A stretch of 64,000 nucleotides of DNA from an uncultured Pelagibacteraceae bacterium (GTDB taxonomy: Bacteria > Pseudomonadota > Alphaproteobacteria > Pelagibacterales > Pelagibacteraceae), in NCBI GenBank assembly GCA_902616725.1, contig CACMTZ010000004.1, positions 62,001 to 126,000 of the forward strand, written 5' to 3'. Every line of letters begins with the position of its first letter. Position 1 is the first letter of the stretch. Positions 48,327 through 57,392 of the stretch are shown here, piece after piece. Below the pieces are notes generated by a model. That model worked only from the letters and a program-made list of their open reading frames with translations. It searched no databases and was not told where the DNA came from. The translations under genes and the position numbers were made by a program.

Positions 48327-49181
48327 ATGGCTTTACCAAAATATACTGAACCACATTATAGAATTTGGCATTATATTTATCTTACAATTTGTGGTGCTGT
48401 TTTCTTTTTTCTAATTGCACCTTTGTTTGTAATATTCCCATTGTCATTCAACGCAGAAGAATTTTTGAGTTTTTCTGATGGAATGAAGCGTCTAGATCCA
48501 GATGCATTTTCTTTAAGATGGTACAAGGATATGATTTACGGAACAAAAAATCCATGGGGATTAGCAGCTAAGAATAGTTTTATCATTGCTATTTTTGCAA
48601 CAATTGGATCAGTGATACTTGGAACAGTTGCGGCTTTAGGATTGAGCAGCAGACATATGCCATATAAAGGATTAATAATGGCTGTGTTAATTTCACCAAT
48701 GATTGTTCCATTAATTATTTCTGGTGTTGCAATATTTTTCTTTATGGCAAAAGCGGGTTTAGCAGCAACTCATACAGGAATAGTATTAGCTCATATTATA
48801 TTAGGAACACCTTTTGTGGTAATTACAGTTACAGCTACTTTGTCGGGGTTTGATCATAGTGTAACACGAGCAGCTGCAAGCTTAGGAAGTGATCCAGTAA
48901 ATACTTTTATGAAAATTACCTTACCTTTAATTTTACCTGGAGTAATTTCAGGTGGGTTATTTGCATTTGTAACTTCATTTGATGAAGTTGTGGTTGTTTT
49001 ATTTTTAGCAGGATTAGAAAATACGACAATCCCAATTCAAATGTGGACAGGTTTACGAGAGCAATTAAGTCCAACAATACTAGCTGTTGCGACTTGTTTA
49101 ATTATACTATCAACATTAATATTAGTGACTGCTGAGCTTTTACGAAGAAGATCTGAAAGACTCAGAGGTATTAATCGTTAG
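48327..49181 (+). CDS. potC: Spermidine/putrescine-type ABC permease (PotC-like)
   Basis: AAASLGSDPVNTFMKITLPLILPGV. Confidence 0.86.
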   Translation: MALPKYTEPHYRIWHYIYLTICGAVFFFLIAPLFVIFPLSFNAEEFLSFSDGMKRLDPDAFSLRWYKDMIYGTKNPWGLAAKNSFIIAIFATIGSVILGTVAALGLSSRHMPYKGLIMAVLISPMIVPLIISGVAIFFFMAKAGLAATHTGIVLAHIILGTPFVVITVTATLSGFDHSVTRAAASLGSDPVNTFMKITLPLILPGVISGGLFAFVTSFDEVVVVLFLAGLENTTIPIQMWTGLREQLSPTILAVATCLIILSTLILVTAELLRRRSERLRGINR

Positions 49182-49193
49182 AAAAATAATTCC

Positions 49194-51416
49194 ATGAAGA
49201 TAAAGAATGTAGTAGTGATAGGGTCTGGGACAATGGGCAGTGGAATAGCAGCTCATTTGTGTAATGCAAATATACCCGTAACTCTTTTAGATTTAAAAAC
49301 TGAAATAAGTGAAAATGCCAGAGAAAGAATTCACAAATCTAGACCACCTTTATTAATTGATAAATCTAAAATAAAAAATATTAAAGTTGGTAATATTGAA
49401 GATGACTTTTCAGTTGTTGAACAAGCTGATTGGGTTGTTGAGGCAGTTGTGGAGAGAATTGATATCAAACATCAAATTTATGAAAAAATTTTTGACAGTA
49501 GAAAAGATGGTGCAATTGTTTCATCTAACACCTCTTCGATACCTATTAAAGTTTTATCTCAAAATTTAAATAAAGAACAAAAAAAAGATTTTTGTATAAC
49601 TCATTTTTTTAATCCAGTTAGATATATGGGTCTTTTGGAAATTGTTAAAAATGAAGACAATGACTTAAATAAGATAAATCAATTAAAAGAATTTTGTGAA
49701 CTTGAGCTTGGAAAAGGAGCCATCATTTGTAATGACACTCCAGGTTTTTTAGGTAACAGAGTTGGTGTTTACGCTATGCAAATAGCAATGACTGAAGCAT
49801 TTAAAATGAAACTTTCTGTAGAGGAAGCGGATGCAATATTTGGCAGGCCAATGGGTATCCCAAAAACAGGTGTTTTCGGGCTTTATGATTTAATTGGCAT
49901 CGATCTTATGGCTGATGTTCTAAAAAGTTTTATCAAAGAGTTACCCGAAACAGATGAGTTTCATGAGGTTGCAAAAGAAATTCCTTTAGTAAAAAAATTA
50001 ATTGAAACTGGATATACAGGTAGAAAGGGCAAAGGTGGTTTCTATAGAATGAAGAAAACTGATAGTGGCAAAGTAATGGAAGCTATCGATCTACAAACTG
50101 GAGATTATTCTCCAAGTAAAAAAATTGACATAAAATCTGACAAAGTAGACCTTAAAGGTCTAATTAATAGGAATGATAAATATGGAGAATATGCTTGGTC
50201 AGTATTAGAAAAGATTATTAAATATGCTTCATCATTAGTCCCAGAAATTACAAAAGAATTTAATGATATTGATGAGGCTATGAGGTTAGGCTTTAACTGG
50301 GCTAAAGGACCCTTTGAAATGCTAGAGGAGATTGGCGTTAAAAACTTTTTTGAAAAAGTTGAAAATTTTAAGGAAAATAATTTTTTAGAAAATTTAAGTA
50401 AAACAAAAAATGAAAATTTTTATGGTGAAAGGCAAAAATATACATCAATAGAAACTCTGGGTAAGGTTAAAAAAACAGCAACGAGTGTTGATGGAAACAG
50501 TTCAGCATCTATTTATAGATTCAATGATTATAATATAGTTGAATTTACCACCAAAGCTAATGCATTAGATTACGACTCAATGGATGCATTAAAGAAAGCA
50601 ACCGATAAGCCTTTGATTATCATTAATGAAAGTATGCAATTTTCTGCAGGCGTAAATTTAACTTATACAATGGAATTTGCTGACAAAAATGATTTTAAAT
50701 CAATTGAGAAATTTATTAAATATTTCCAAGAAACATGTAAACATCTTAAGTACTCTAAACACCCAGTTATATCTGCACCATCAGGACTTACTTTAGGAGG
50801 TGGATTTGAAGTTTTAGTACAAAGTAATTTTGTTGCCTCTCATACAAATATTGTAATTGGCTTAGTTGAAACTATCGTAGGTTTAATTCCAGCTGGTGGA
50901 GGTTGTAAAGAAATGTTAGCTAGATGGTTAGATACAGAACAGGCAAAAAAAGATTCAAATTATGCACCATTAAAAGTTTTTGATATCATTGGCTATGGAA
51001 AAACAGCAACATCACCTGTTGAAGCTGAGCCATTGAAATACTTACTGCCCGAAAATAAAAAGATTATGAATAGAAATAGTTTATTAGAAGTTTCAAAAAA
51101 AATCTTAGATGATAATAAGGATTTTAAAGCACCTAATGAACTTCAGTTTAATTTGCCTGGGAAAGCGGTTATTGGTGAAATGCATAAAATTTTAGAAAAA
51201 CTCTATAATGATAAAATAATTTTAGATCATGGGGTAGAAGTTGCAAAAGAATTAGCTTTCGTCTTAAGTGGTGGAGACACGACTATGGATAAAGTGTTGA
51301 CAGAAGACGATTTATTTAAATTAGAGCTAGATGCATTTATGAAATTAATTGAAACTAAAAATACTCAAGATAGGATTAAACACACCTTGGCTACTGGTAA
51401 ACCTTTAGTCAATTAA
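49194..51416 (+). CDS. 3-hydroxyacyl-CoA dehydrogenase / enoyl-CoA hydratase bifunctional protein
   Basis: N-terminal VVIGSGTMGSGIAAHL, HFFNPVRYMGLLEIV; C-terminal crotonase-like SAPSGLTLGGGFEVL. Confidence 0.88.
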   Translation: MKIKNVVVIGSGTMGSGIAAHLCNANIPVTLLDLKTEISENARERIHKSRPPLLIDKSKIKNIKVGNIEDDFSVVEQADWVVEAVVERIDIKHQIYEKIFDSRKDGAIVSSNTSSIPIKVLSQNLNKEQKKDFCITHFFNPVRYMGLLEIVKNEDNDLNKINQLKEFCELELGKGAIICNDTPGFLGNRVGVYAMQIAMTEAFKMKLSVEEADAIFGRPMGIPKTGVFGLYDLIGIDLMADVLKSFIKELPETDEFHEVAKEIPLVKKLIETGYTGRKGKGGFYRMKKTDSGKVMEAIDLQTGDYSPSKKIDIKSDKVDLKGLINRNDKYGEYAWSVLEKIIKYASSLVPEITKEFNDIDEAMRLGFNWAKGPFEMLEEIGVKNFFEKVENFKENNFLENLSKTKNENFYGERQKYTSIETLGKVKKTATSVDGNSSASIYRFNDYNIVEFTTKANALDYDSMDALKKATDKPLIIINESMQFSAGVNLTYTMEFADKNDFKSIEKFIKYFQETCKHLKYSKHPVISAPSGLTLGGGFEVLVQSNFVASHTNIVIGLVETIVGLIPAGGGCKEMLARWLDTEQAKKDSNYAPLKVFDIIGYGKTATSPVEAEPLKYLLPENKKIMNRNSLLEVSKKILDDNKDFKAPNELQFNLPGKAVIGEMHKILEKLYNDKIILDHGVEVAKELAFVLSGGDTTMDKVLTEDDLFKLELDAFMKLIETKNTQDRIKHTLATGKPLVN

Positions 51417-52052
51417 CATTTTAATAGAATTTATAAAGTCAGGCCTTAGAACATATTCAGATTTATTTAGATATTTTATTTTTTCTAGTGCCTCTATGCC
51501 ATAAATCACTTTCCCAATTGGTGTATATTCACTCTCATATAATGGCTCATCTTTGAGTGTGATGAAAAATTGACTATCTTCAGTATTATATTTTTGTGTT
51601 CTTGCAAGACCTACACTTCCTCTTTCATAGTTAAATGGGACATCTATTTCTGAGTTTATGGTTCCTAGTCCCGATTGTCCTGTTCCGATTTTTCCATAAT
51701 CAATATTACCTTTTTTACCAAATTCCAAATCACCTGCCTGTACAAGACTGTCTTTAATTACTCTATGAAATGCAACATCGTCGTAAGCTTTAGACCTCAC
51801 CAATGTTTTAAATCTTTCAACTGCGTTCGGAGAAATATTTGGATATAATTCAATAATTACATTCCCGCATTCAACATTCAAAATTGCAATATTATTTGGC
51901 TTATCAAAAGAAAGTTTTTCTGGATTATAATTCTTAACAAATAAGCATTTATTCTTTATCAAAAAAAAGGAACTCAAAGAAAAAATAGCTAAAGATATTA
52001 AGAAAAAAAAAATTATCTTTTCTGACTTTGAAGCTTTAATTTTTTGAATCAT
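51405..52052 (-). CDS. Cyclophilin-type peptidyl-prolyl isomerase, membrane-anchored or secreted
   Basis: AFHRVIKDSLVQAGD; GSVGLARTQKYNTEDSQFFITL. Confidence 0.88.
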   Translation of the reverse strand: MIQKIKASKSEKIIFFFLISLAIFSLSSFFLIKNKCLFVKNYNPEKLSFDKPNNIAILNVECGNVIIELYPNISPNAVERFKTLVRSKAYDDVAFHRVIKDSLVQAGDLEFGKKGNIDYGKIGTGQSGLGTINSEIDVPFNYERGSVGLARTQKYNTEDSQFFITLKDEPLYESEYTPIGKVIYGIEALEKIKYLNKSEYVLRPDFINSIKMLID

Positions 52053-52771
52053 AAATTAAAACTTTGATCAATTTTAAGCAAACCTGATTTGATAAAATCT
52101 ATCTTTTTTTGAAGAATAGGATCAATTTGTTTTGGTAAATTTCCATGCATTAAATGAGAAAAAACTTCTGCCATATCTTCAGAAGCGGTTGATTTTGAAT
52201 ATTCAGTAATAAAACCATCAGTTTTAGAATAAGTATCAAGACCTATTTTTTTTGTACAAGTAGAACATTTTGCGTAATTAAAGCTATCTGAATTAAAACT
52301 TGACCAAGTTTTTTCATTAAAAATTTCCTTAAAACTATCATTAATTATATGAAAGACTTCATGATGTAATACTCTTTCAAAATATTTATTATCAAATTTA
52401 ATATCAACAATAAGAGTTTTCATTACATTGTCAGGTATTCCAGCAGTATTTATTCCTGAAATTGATAAATCTTCACAAAGAACAATATATTTTAAATTTA
52501 TTTTTTTTAAAAAACTTTGAGAATATCTTTTTAAATTTTTTTCTATAATTTCATACTTCTGGTCTAAATCTTGTTTTGATGGTCTAAAACAATTAATATT
52601 ATTATCTGCCCCAATTGTAAAAGGTTGTTTAGCGTAAAGATATCTCAGACTATTAGTGGTTTTAATATTATAAATTTCAAGATTTGGAATTTTAATCAAT
52701 TGATAAATCGTATCTGCTTGCACAGAAGAAATTAAAAATAAATATAATAAAATGAACTTAAATAATTTCAT
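52049..52771 (-). CDS. Secreted putative zinc metallopeptidase (HEXXH)
   Basis: Signal peptide; VLHHEVFHIINDSF; later SEDMAEVFSHLM. Confidence 0.65.
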   Translation of the reverse strand: MKLFKFILLYLFLISSVQADTIYQLIKIPNLEIYNIKTTNSLRYLYAKQPFTIGADNNINCFRPSKQDLDQKYEIIEKNLKRYSQSFLKKINLKYIVLCEDLSISGINTAGIPDNVMKTLIVDIKFDNKYFERVLHHEVFHIINDSFKEIFNEKTWSSFNSDSFNYAKCSTCTKKIGLDTYSKTDGFITEYSKSTASEDMAEVFSHLMHGNLPKQIDPILQKKIDFIKSGLLKIDQSFNL

Positions 52772-52821
52772 AATAAGTATTATTGAAGATATTCCAAATT
52801 GTAAGAATGTGATAGAGTTTT

Positions 52822-53784
52822 ATGATGAAAAAAAAAAGTACCAAGAAACCAATCCAACCAGTAAGTGGAACCAAAGTACCGCGATTTGCTGGACCCTCGA
52901 CTTTTGCACGATTACCAGAATTGAGAGATGTTGAATATTGTGATGTTGCAATAGTTGGCATTCCTTTTGATGCAGGCACAAGTTATAGACCAGGGGCAAG
53001 GTTTGGTCCTCAAAGCATCAGACAAGCTTCAAGACACTTAAGAACAAATTATCATCCAAGTTATGATGTAGAACCATTTAAAGTACAACAAGTTGCTGAT
53101 GCTGGAGATATTACGTGTAACCCTTTTAATATTAATGAAGCGATCAAACAAATTGAAGAAGGTGCTACAGATTTACTGAAAAAAACTGGAGGCATAATTA
53201 GTTTAGGGGGTGACCATACAATTGCATTTCCTTTATTAAAAGCAGTTAACAAAATTAATAAAGGTCCAGTTGCTTTAGTTCATTTTGATGCTCATTTAGA
53301 TACATGGGATACTTATTTTGGGGCACCTTATACGCACGGAACTCCATTTAGACGTGCTAGAGAAGAGAATTTATTTTTAGATGATGCGTCTATGCATGTA
53401 GGTATTAGAGGACCTTTATACAGTAGAGATGATATTAAAAATGATGAAAGTTTTGGATTTAAAATTATTCATTGTGACGAATTTCAAACAGAGGGAACTT
53501 ATAAAATAGCTGAAAGGATTAAAAAAAGAGTTGGTGATAATCCATTATACTTATCAATTGATATAGATGTTTTAGACCCCGCTTTTGCCCCAGGAACAGG
53601 TACACCAGAAATTGCAGGAATGACTTCAAGAGAAATGGTTAATGTAATTCGCGGTTTGTCAGGAATGAATTTAATCTCAGCAGATGTAGTTGAAGTATCC
53701 CCAGCATATGATCATGCGGAGGTAACATCTTTAGCTGCAGCAACAATTGTTTATGAACTTACTAATTTGTTTGCAAAAAAATAA
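52822..53784 (+). CDS. Agmatinase/ureohydrolase family protein
   Basis: GGDHTIAFPLL; HFDAHLDTWD; SIDIDVLDPAFAPGTGTPE metal-binding motifs. Confidence 0.9.
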   Translation: MMKKKSTKKPIQPVSGTKVPRFAGPSTFARLPELRDVEYCDVAIVGIPFDAGTSYRPGARFGPQSIRQASRHLRTNYHPSYDVEPFKVQQVADAGDITCNPFNINEAIKQIEEGATDLLKKTGGIISLGGDHTIAFPLLKAVNKINKGPVALVHFDAHLDTWDTYFGAPYTHGTPFRRAREENLFLDDASMHVGIRGPLYSRDDIKNDESFGFKIIHCDEFQTEGTYKIAERIKKRVGDNPLYLSIDIDVLDPAFAPGTGTPEIAGMTSREMVNVIRGLSGMNLISADVVEVSPAYDHAEVTSLAAATIVYELTNLFAKK

Positions 53785-53804
53785 GGAAAGGTTAGGAGTC
53801 TGGT

Positions 53805-55238
53805 ATGGAAAATAAAAAAAATTTTTACATCGATGGAAAATGGGTTGCTTCTAAAAGTAAACAAGAAATAAAAGTAATTAATCCTGCTACAGAGGAAAAT
53901 TGTGCGGTTATTTCTTTAGGTAATAAAGAAGATATTGATTATGCAGTAAGTTCAGCGAAAAAAGCTTATAGCACTTGGGCATTTTCCCCTAAAGAGGTAA
54001 GAATAAGATTATTAGAAAAATTGTATGAAAATTATAAGAAAAGATGGGCAGATATTGCTGCAGCTATTACCACAGAAATGGGAGCTCCTAAAGACTTTGC
54101 AACAAAACTGCAAGCAGGCACAGGTGCAGCACATCTAAAATCATTTATTAGATATCTTAAAAATTTTGAATTTGAAAAACCTTTGGGTGAACATGCTCCT
54201 AATCAAAGATTAATTTATGAGCCAAAAGGAGTGTGTGCTTTGATTACGCCATGGAATTGGCCAATGAATCAAGTTTGTCTTAAAGTTGCACCAGCTTTAG
54301 CCTCTGGTTGTACTATGATATTAAAACCATCTGAACTTGCTCCTTTATCATCAATGATTCTAGCAGAGTTAATTGATGAAACAAAATTTCCTGCTGGAGT
54401 ATTCAACTTAGTGAATGGAGATGGTGAAACTACTGGTAATGCACTCACAAGTCATCCTGACGTCAACATGATTTCATTTACTGGCTCTACTCGAGCTGGA
54501 GCATTAATTTCACAAAATGCAGCTAAAGATTTTAAAAGAGTAAGTCTAGAATTAGGAGGAAAGGGAGCAAATATAATTTTTAAAGATGCTGATCCAGATG
54601 CTATTGAAAGAGGAGCTTTAAGATGTTTCAGAAATTCTGGTCAGTCGTGTAATGCTCCAACCAGAATGCTTGTTGAAAAATCAATGTATAATGAAGCTGT
54701 AGAAAGATTAAAAAAATATACTGAAAATTTTGAAGTAGGTGATCCAAAGAAGGAAGGAGAGCATATTGGTCCTGTTATTTCTGAAACCCAATATAATAAA
54801 ATCCAAACCTTAATTAAAAAGGGTATAGATGAGGGTGCAAAATTAGTTGCAGGAGGCGCTGGTAAACCAGAGGGATTTGAAAAAGGATACTTTGTCAAAC
54901 CAACGGTTTTTGTTGATGTAAAAAATGATATGGAAGTTGCAAGAACAGAAATTTTTGGTCCAGTGTTATCAGTAATGCCTTTTGAAAATGAAGAAGAAGC
55001 AATTAAGATCGCTAATGATACTCCTTATGGATTGACTAATTACATTCAAACGCAAGACAAAGAAAAAGTTAAAAGAGTTGCGAGAAAGTTAAGATCAGGA
55101 ATGGTAGACGTAAATGGAGCTGGAATTGCTGTAGATGCACCATTTGGAGGTTTTAAACATTCTGGAATTGGTAGAGAAGCTGGTGAACACGGTCTTGAGG
55201 AATTTTTAGAAGTGAAAGCTGTTGGTGGCTGGAATTAA
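53805..55238 (+). CDS. NAD(P)-dependent aldehyde dehydrogenase
   Basis: LELGGKGANIIF, FRNSGQSCNAPTR, EIFGPVLSVMPF. Confidence 0.93.
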   Translation: MENKKNFYIDGKWVASKSKQEIKVINPATEENCAVISLGNKEDIDYAVSSAKKAYSTWAFSPKEVRIRLLEKLYENYKKRWADIAAAITTEMGAPKDFATKLQAGTGAAHLKSFIRYLKNFEFEKPLGEHAPNQRLIYEPKGVCALITPWNWPMNQVCLKVAPALASGCTMILKPSELAPLSSMILAELIDETKFPAGVFNLVNGDGETTGNALTSHPDVNMISFTGSTRAGALISQNAAKDFKRVSLELGGKGANIIFKDADPDAIERGALRCFRNSGQSCNAPTRMLVEKSMYNEAVERLKKYTENFEVGDPKKEGEHIGPVISETQYNKIQTLIKKGIDEGAKLVAGGAGKPEGFEKGYFVKPTVFVDVKNDMEVARTEIFGPVLSVMPFENEEEAIKIANDTPYGLTNYIQTQDKEKVKRVARKLRSGMVDVNGAGIAVDAPFGGFKHSGIGREAGEHGLEEFLEVKAVGGWN

Positions 55239-56425
55239 TTTAAAGAAGATTTTTTTTTAAGACCATCTAAAAATTTTAAACATTTTTTAATTTCATTTAA
55301 TTCAATAAATTCATCAACTTTGTGAGCTTGTTCAATCGAACCAGGACCACAAACAACAGTACTCATCCCGATTTCTTGAAATAAGCCAGCTTCAGTGCCA
55401 AAAGAAACAACCTCTCTCGAATTGTCCCCAGTCAAACTTGAAACTAACTCACATGCCTCTGAGTTTTTAATACGATCAAAACCAGTGACTTCACCTATAA
55501 TTTTTTTAGTTATTTTTGAATTCGGAAATACTTTTCTCATTTCTGGTAATAAAATTTCATTAGCATATTTGTCTATTTCTTGATTTAAAAAAACTCCATC
55601 TTCTTTAACCACCGGTCTAGTCTCCCATTCAATATAACATTTATCAGCTATCACATTGTGTGCTATGCCGCCAAATATTCCTCCCACCTGCAAAGTAGAA
55701 AAAGGGGGATCGAATATCGAATCTTTAGGAGCTCTTTTTTTTAAGTCCTGTCTTAATTCGATGAGTTTGTTTGCGTAACGTGAAGCAAACTCAACAGCAC
55801 TAACCCCTTTATGTGGCATTGAACTATGACCCGCTAAACCCTCAAAATAAGTTGTATATTCATAACAACCTTTGTGAGCATCTATAATTTTCATTTTAGT
55901 TGGCTCACCAATTATACATATGCCGTCTTGAATCTTTCTTTTTTTTAACTCCTCAATTAATATGGGCGCTCCAAGACAAGCAGTCTCTTCATCGAATGTA
56001 AATGAAAAATGGATATCTCTATTTAATTCCACCTTTGAATAAATTGGCGCATAAGCTAAAACACATGCGATAAAACCTTTCATATCACATGCACCTCTAC
56101 CATAAAGCTTATCATCTTTGATTGTGGCTTTAAAAGGATCAGTGCTCCAACTTTTTGAAACTGGAACAGTGTCAGTATGACCAGATAAGATAATTGGTTT
56201 TATCCCGTTTGTTTTTTTTGCCTTAAATGTAGCAAAAAGATTTACTCTTTTCTTTTCTTCATCAAAAGTTTTAAATGAGGTTGCACCTAATTTGTGAAGA
56301 TAGTCTTCACAATAATCTATTAAATTACTATTATCGTCTCCAGAAATTGTTTTGAAACCGATTAAATCAGTCAAAATTTTGATGCAATTTTCATATAATC
56401 TTTCATTATTAATTTCTGTACTCAT
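55235..56425 (-). CDS. Acetylornithine deacetylase (ArgE)-like M20 peptidase
   Basis: LSGHTDTVPVSKSWSTDPF; GRGACDMKGFIA; FGTEAGLFQ. Confidence 0.88.
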   Translation of the reverse strand: MSTEINNERLYENCIKILTDLIGFKTISGDDNSNLIDYCEDYLHKLGATSFKTFDEEKKRVNLFATFKAKKTNGIKPIILSGHTDTVPVSKSWSTDPFKATIKDDKLYGRGACDMKGFIACVLAYAPIYSKVELNRDIHFSFTFDEETACLGAPILIEELKKRKIQDGICIIGEPTKMKIIDAHKGCYEYTTYFEGLAGHSSMPHKGVSAVEFASRYANKLIELRQDLKKRAPKDSIFDPPFSTLQVGGIFGGIAHNVIADKCYIEWETRPVVKEDGVFLNQEIDKYANEILLPEMRKVFPNSKITKKIIGEVTGFDRIKNSEACELVSSLTGDNSREVVSFGTEAGLFQEIGMSTVVCGPGSIEQAHKVDEFIELNEIKKCLKFLDGLKKKSSLN

Positions 56426-56454
56426 GAATAATAACTAATATATATACTGAATTT

Positions 56455-56796
56455 ATGAAAGAACAAATAACATACGATATATTTGATAAAGTTGACATAC
56501 GAGTAGGAACAGTTATTTCTGTAAAGAAAAATGAGAAAGCTAGAAAACCATCTTTAGTAGTTGAGGTGGATTTTGGAAAAGAAATAGGCATTAAACAATC
56601 TTCAGCTCAAATTACTCATTATTATAATGAAGATAACTTAAAAGGAAAACAAGTTATTGGAGTTTGTAATTTTCCTGAAAAAAATATTGCTGGAGTGGTG
56701 TCTCAAGTTTTAATTTTAGGTTCAATTGATAGAGAGGGCAAAGTGATTCTTGTTCATCCTTCTCAACCATCAGAAAATGGTCTTCCAATAGCCTAA
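56455..56796 (+). CDS. tRNA-binding domain protein, CsaA-like
   Basis: FDKVDIRVGTVISV...ARKPSLVVEVDFG. Confidence 0.88.
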   Translation: MKEQITYDIFDKVDIRVGTVISVKKNEKARKPSLVVEVDFGKEIGIKQSSAQITHYYNEDNLKGKQVIGVCNFPEKNIAGVVSQVLILGSIDREGKVILVHPSQPSENGLPIA

Positions 56797-56798
56797 GT

Positions 56799-57389
56799 AT
56801 GCATCCTGAAATATTATCAATTTCTTTATTTTGGTTTGTCACAGCTTATACACCAGGTCCAAATAATGTAGTTGCATCTTACTCTGGTTTTAATTTTGGG
56901 ATAAAAAAAACAATCCCTCATATTCTTGGTGTGACTTTAGGATTTACCTCATTAGTCTTGTTCTTGTCGATAGGTTTAATTAATGTTTTTAAATTATTTC
57001 CCATCATTCAAATAGTCATTAGATATCTTGGGACTTTATTTTTAATTTATCTAGCTTACAAAATTGCATTTTCAACCTCTTCAAATGAAACTCAAAAAGA
57101 AAACCCTGTAAAATTTATTGAAACCTTTTTATTTCAATATTTAAATCCCAAAGGTGTTACTGTTGCAATTATTGTTGTCTCTACTTATGTTGAATTAGGG
57201 GTTAATTATATAAGTTATGCGACTCAAATAGTTGGCCTTGCTTTTCTATTTTCTGTCACAAGTATTACTTTGTGGACATTTGTCGGTAAATTTTTGAGGA
57301 AATTTGCGACAAATGATAAATTTATTAAGTACTTTAATTATGTTATGTCAGGGCTTCTTTTATTAAGCATAATTACATTTTATATATAA
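56799..57389 (+). CDS. LysE-family translocator
   Basis: TPGPNNVVASYSGFNFGIKKTIPHILGV. Confidence 0.86.
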   Translation: MHPEILSISLFWFVTAYTPGPNNVVASYSGFNFGIKKTIPHILGVTLGFTSLVLFLSIGLINVFKLFPIIQIVIRYLGTLFLIYLAYKIAFSTSSNETQKENPVKFIETFLFQYLNPKGVTVAIIVVSTYVELGVNYISYATQIVGLAFLFSVTSITLWTFVGKFLRKFATNDKFIKYFNYVMSGLLLLSIITFYI

Positions 57390-57392
57390 ATT

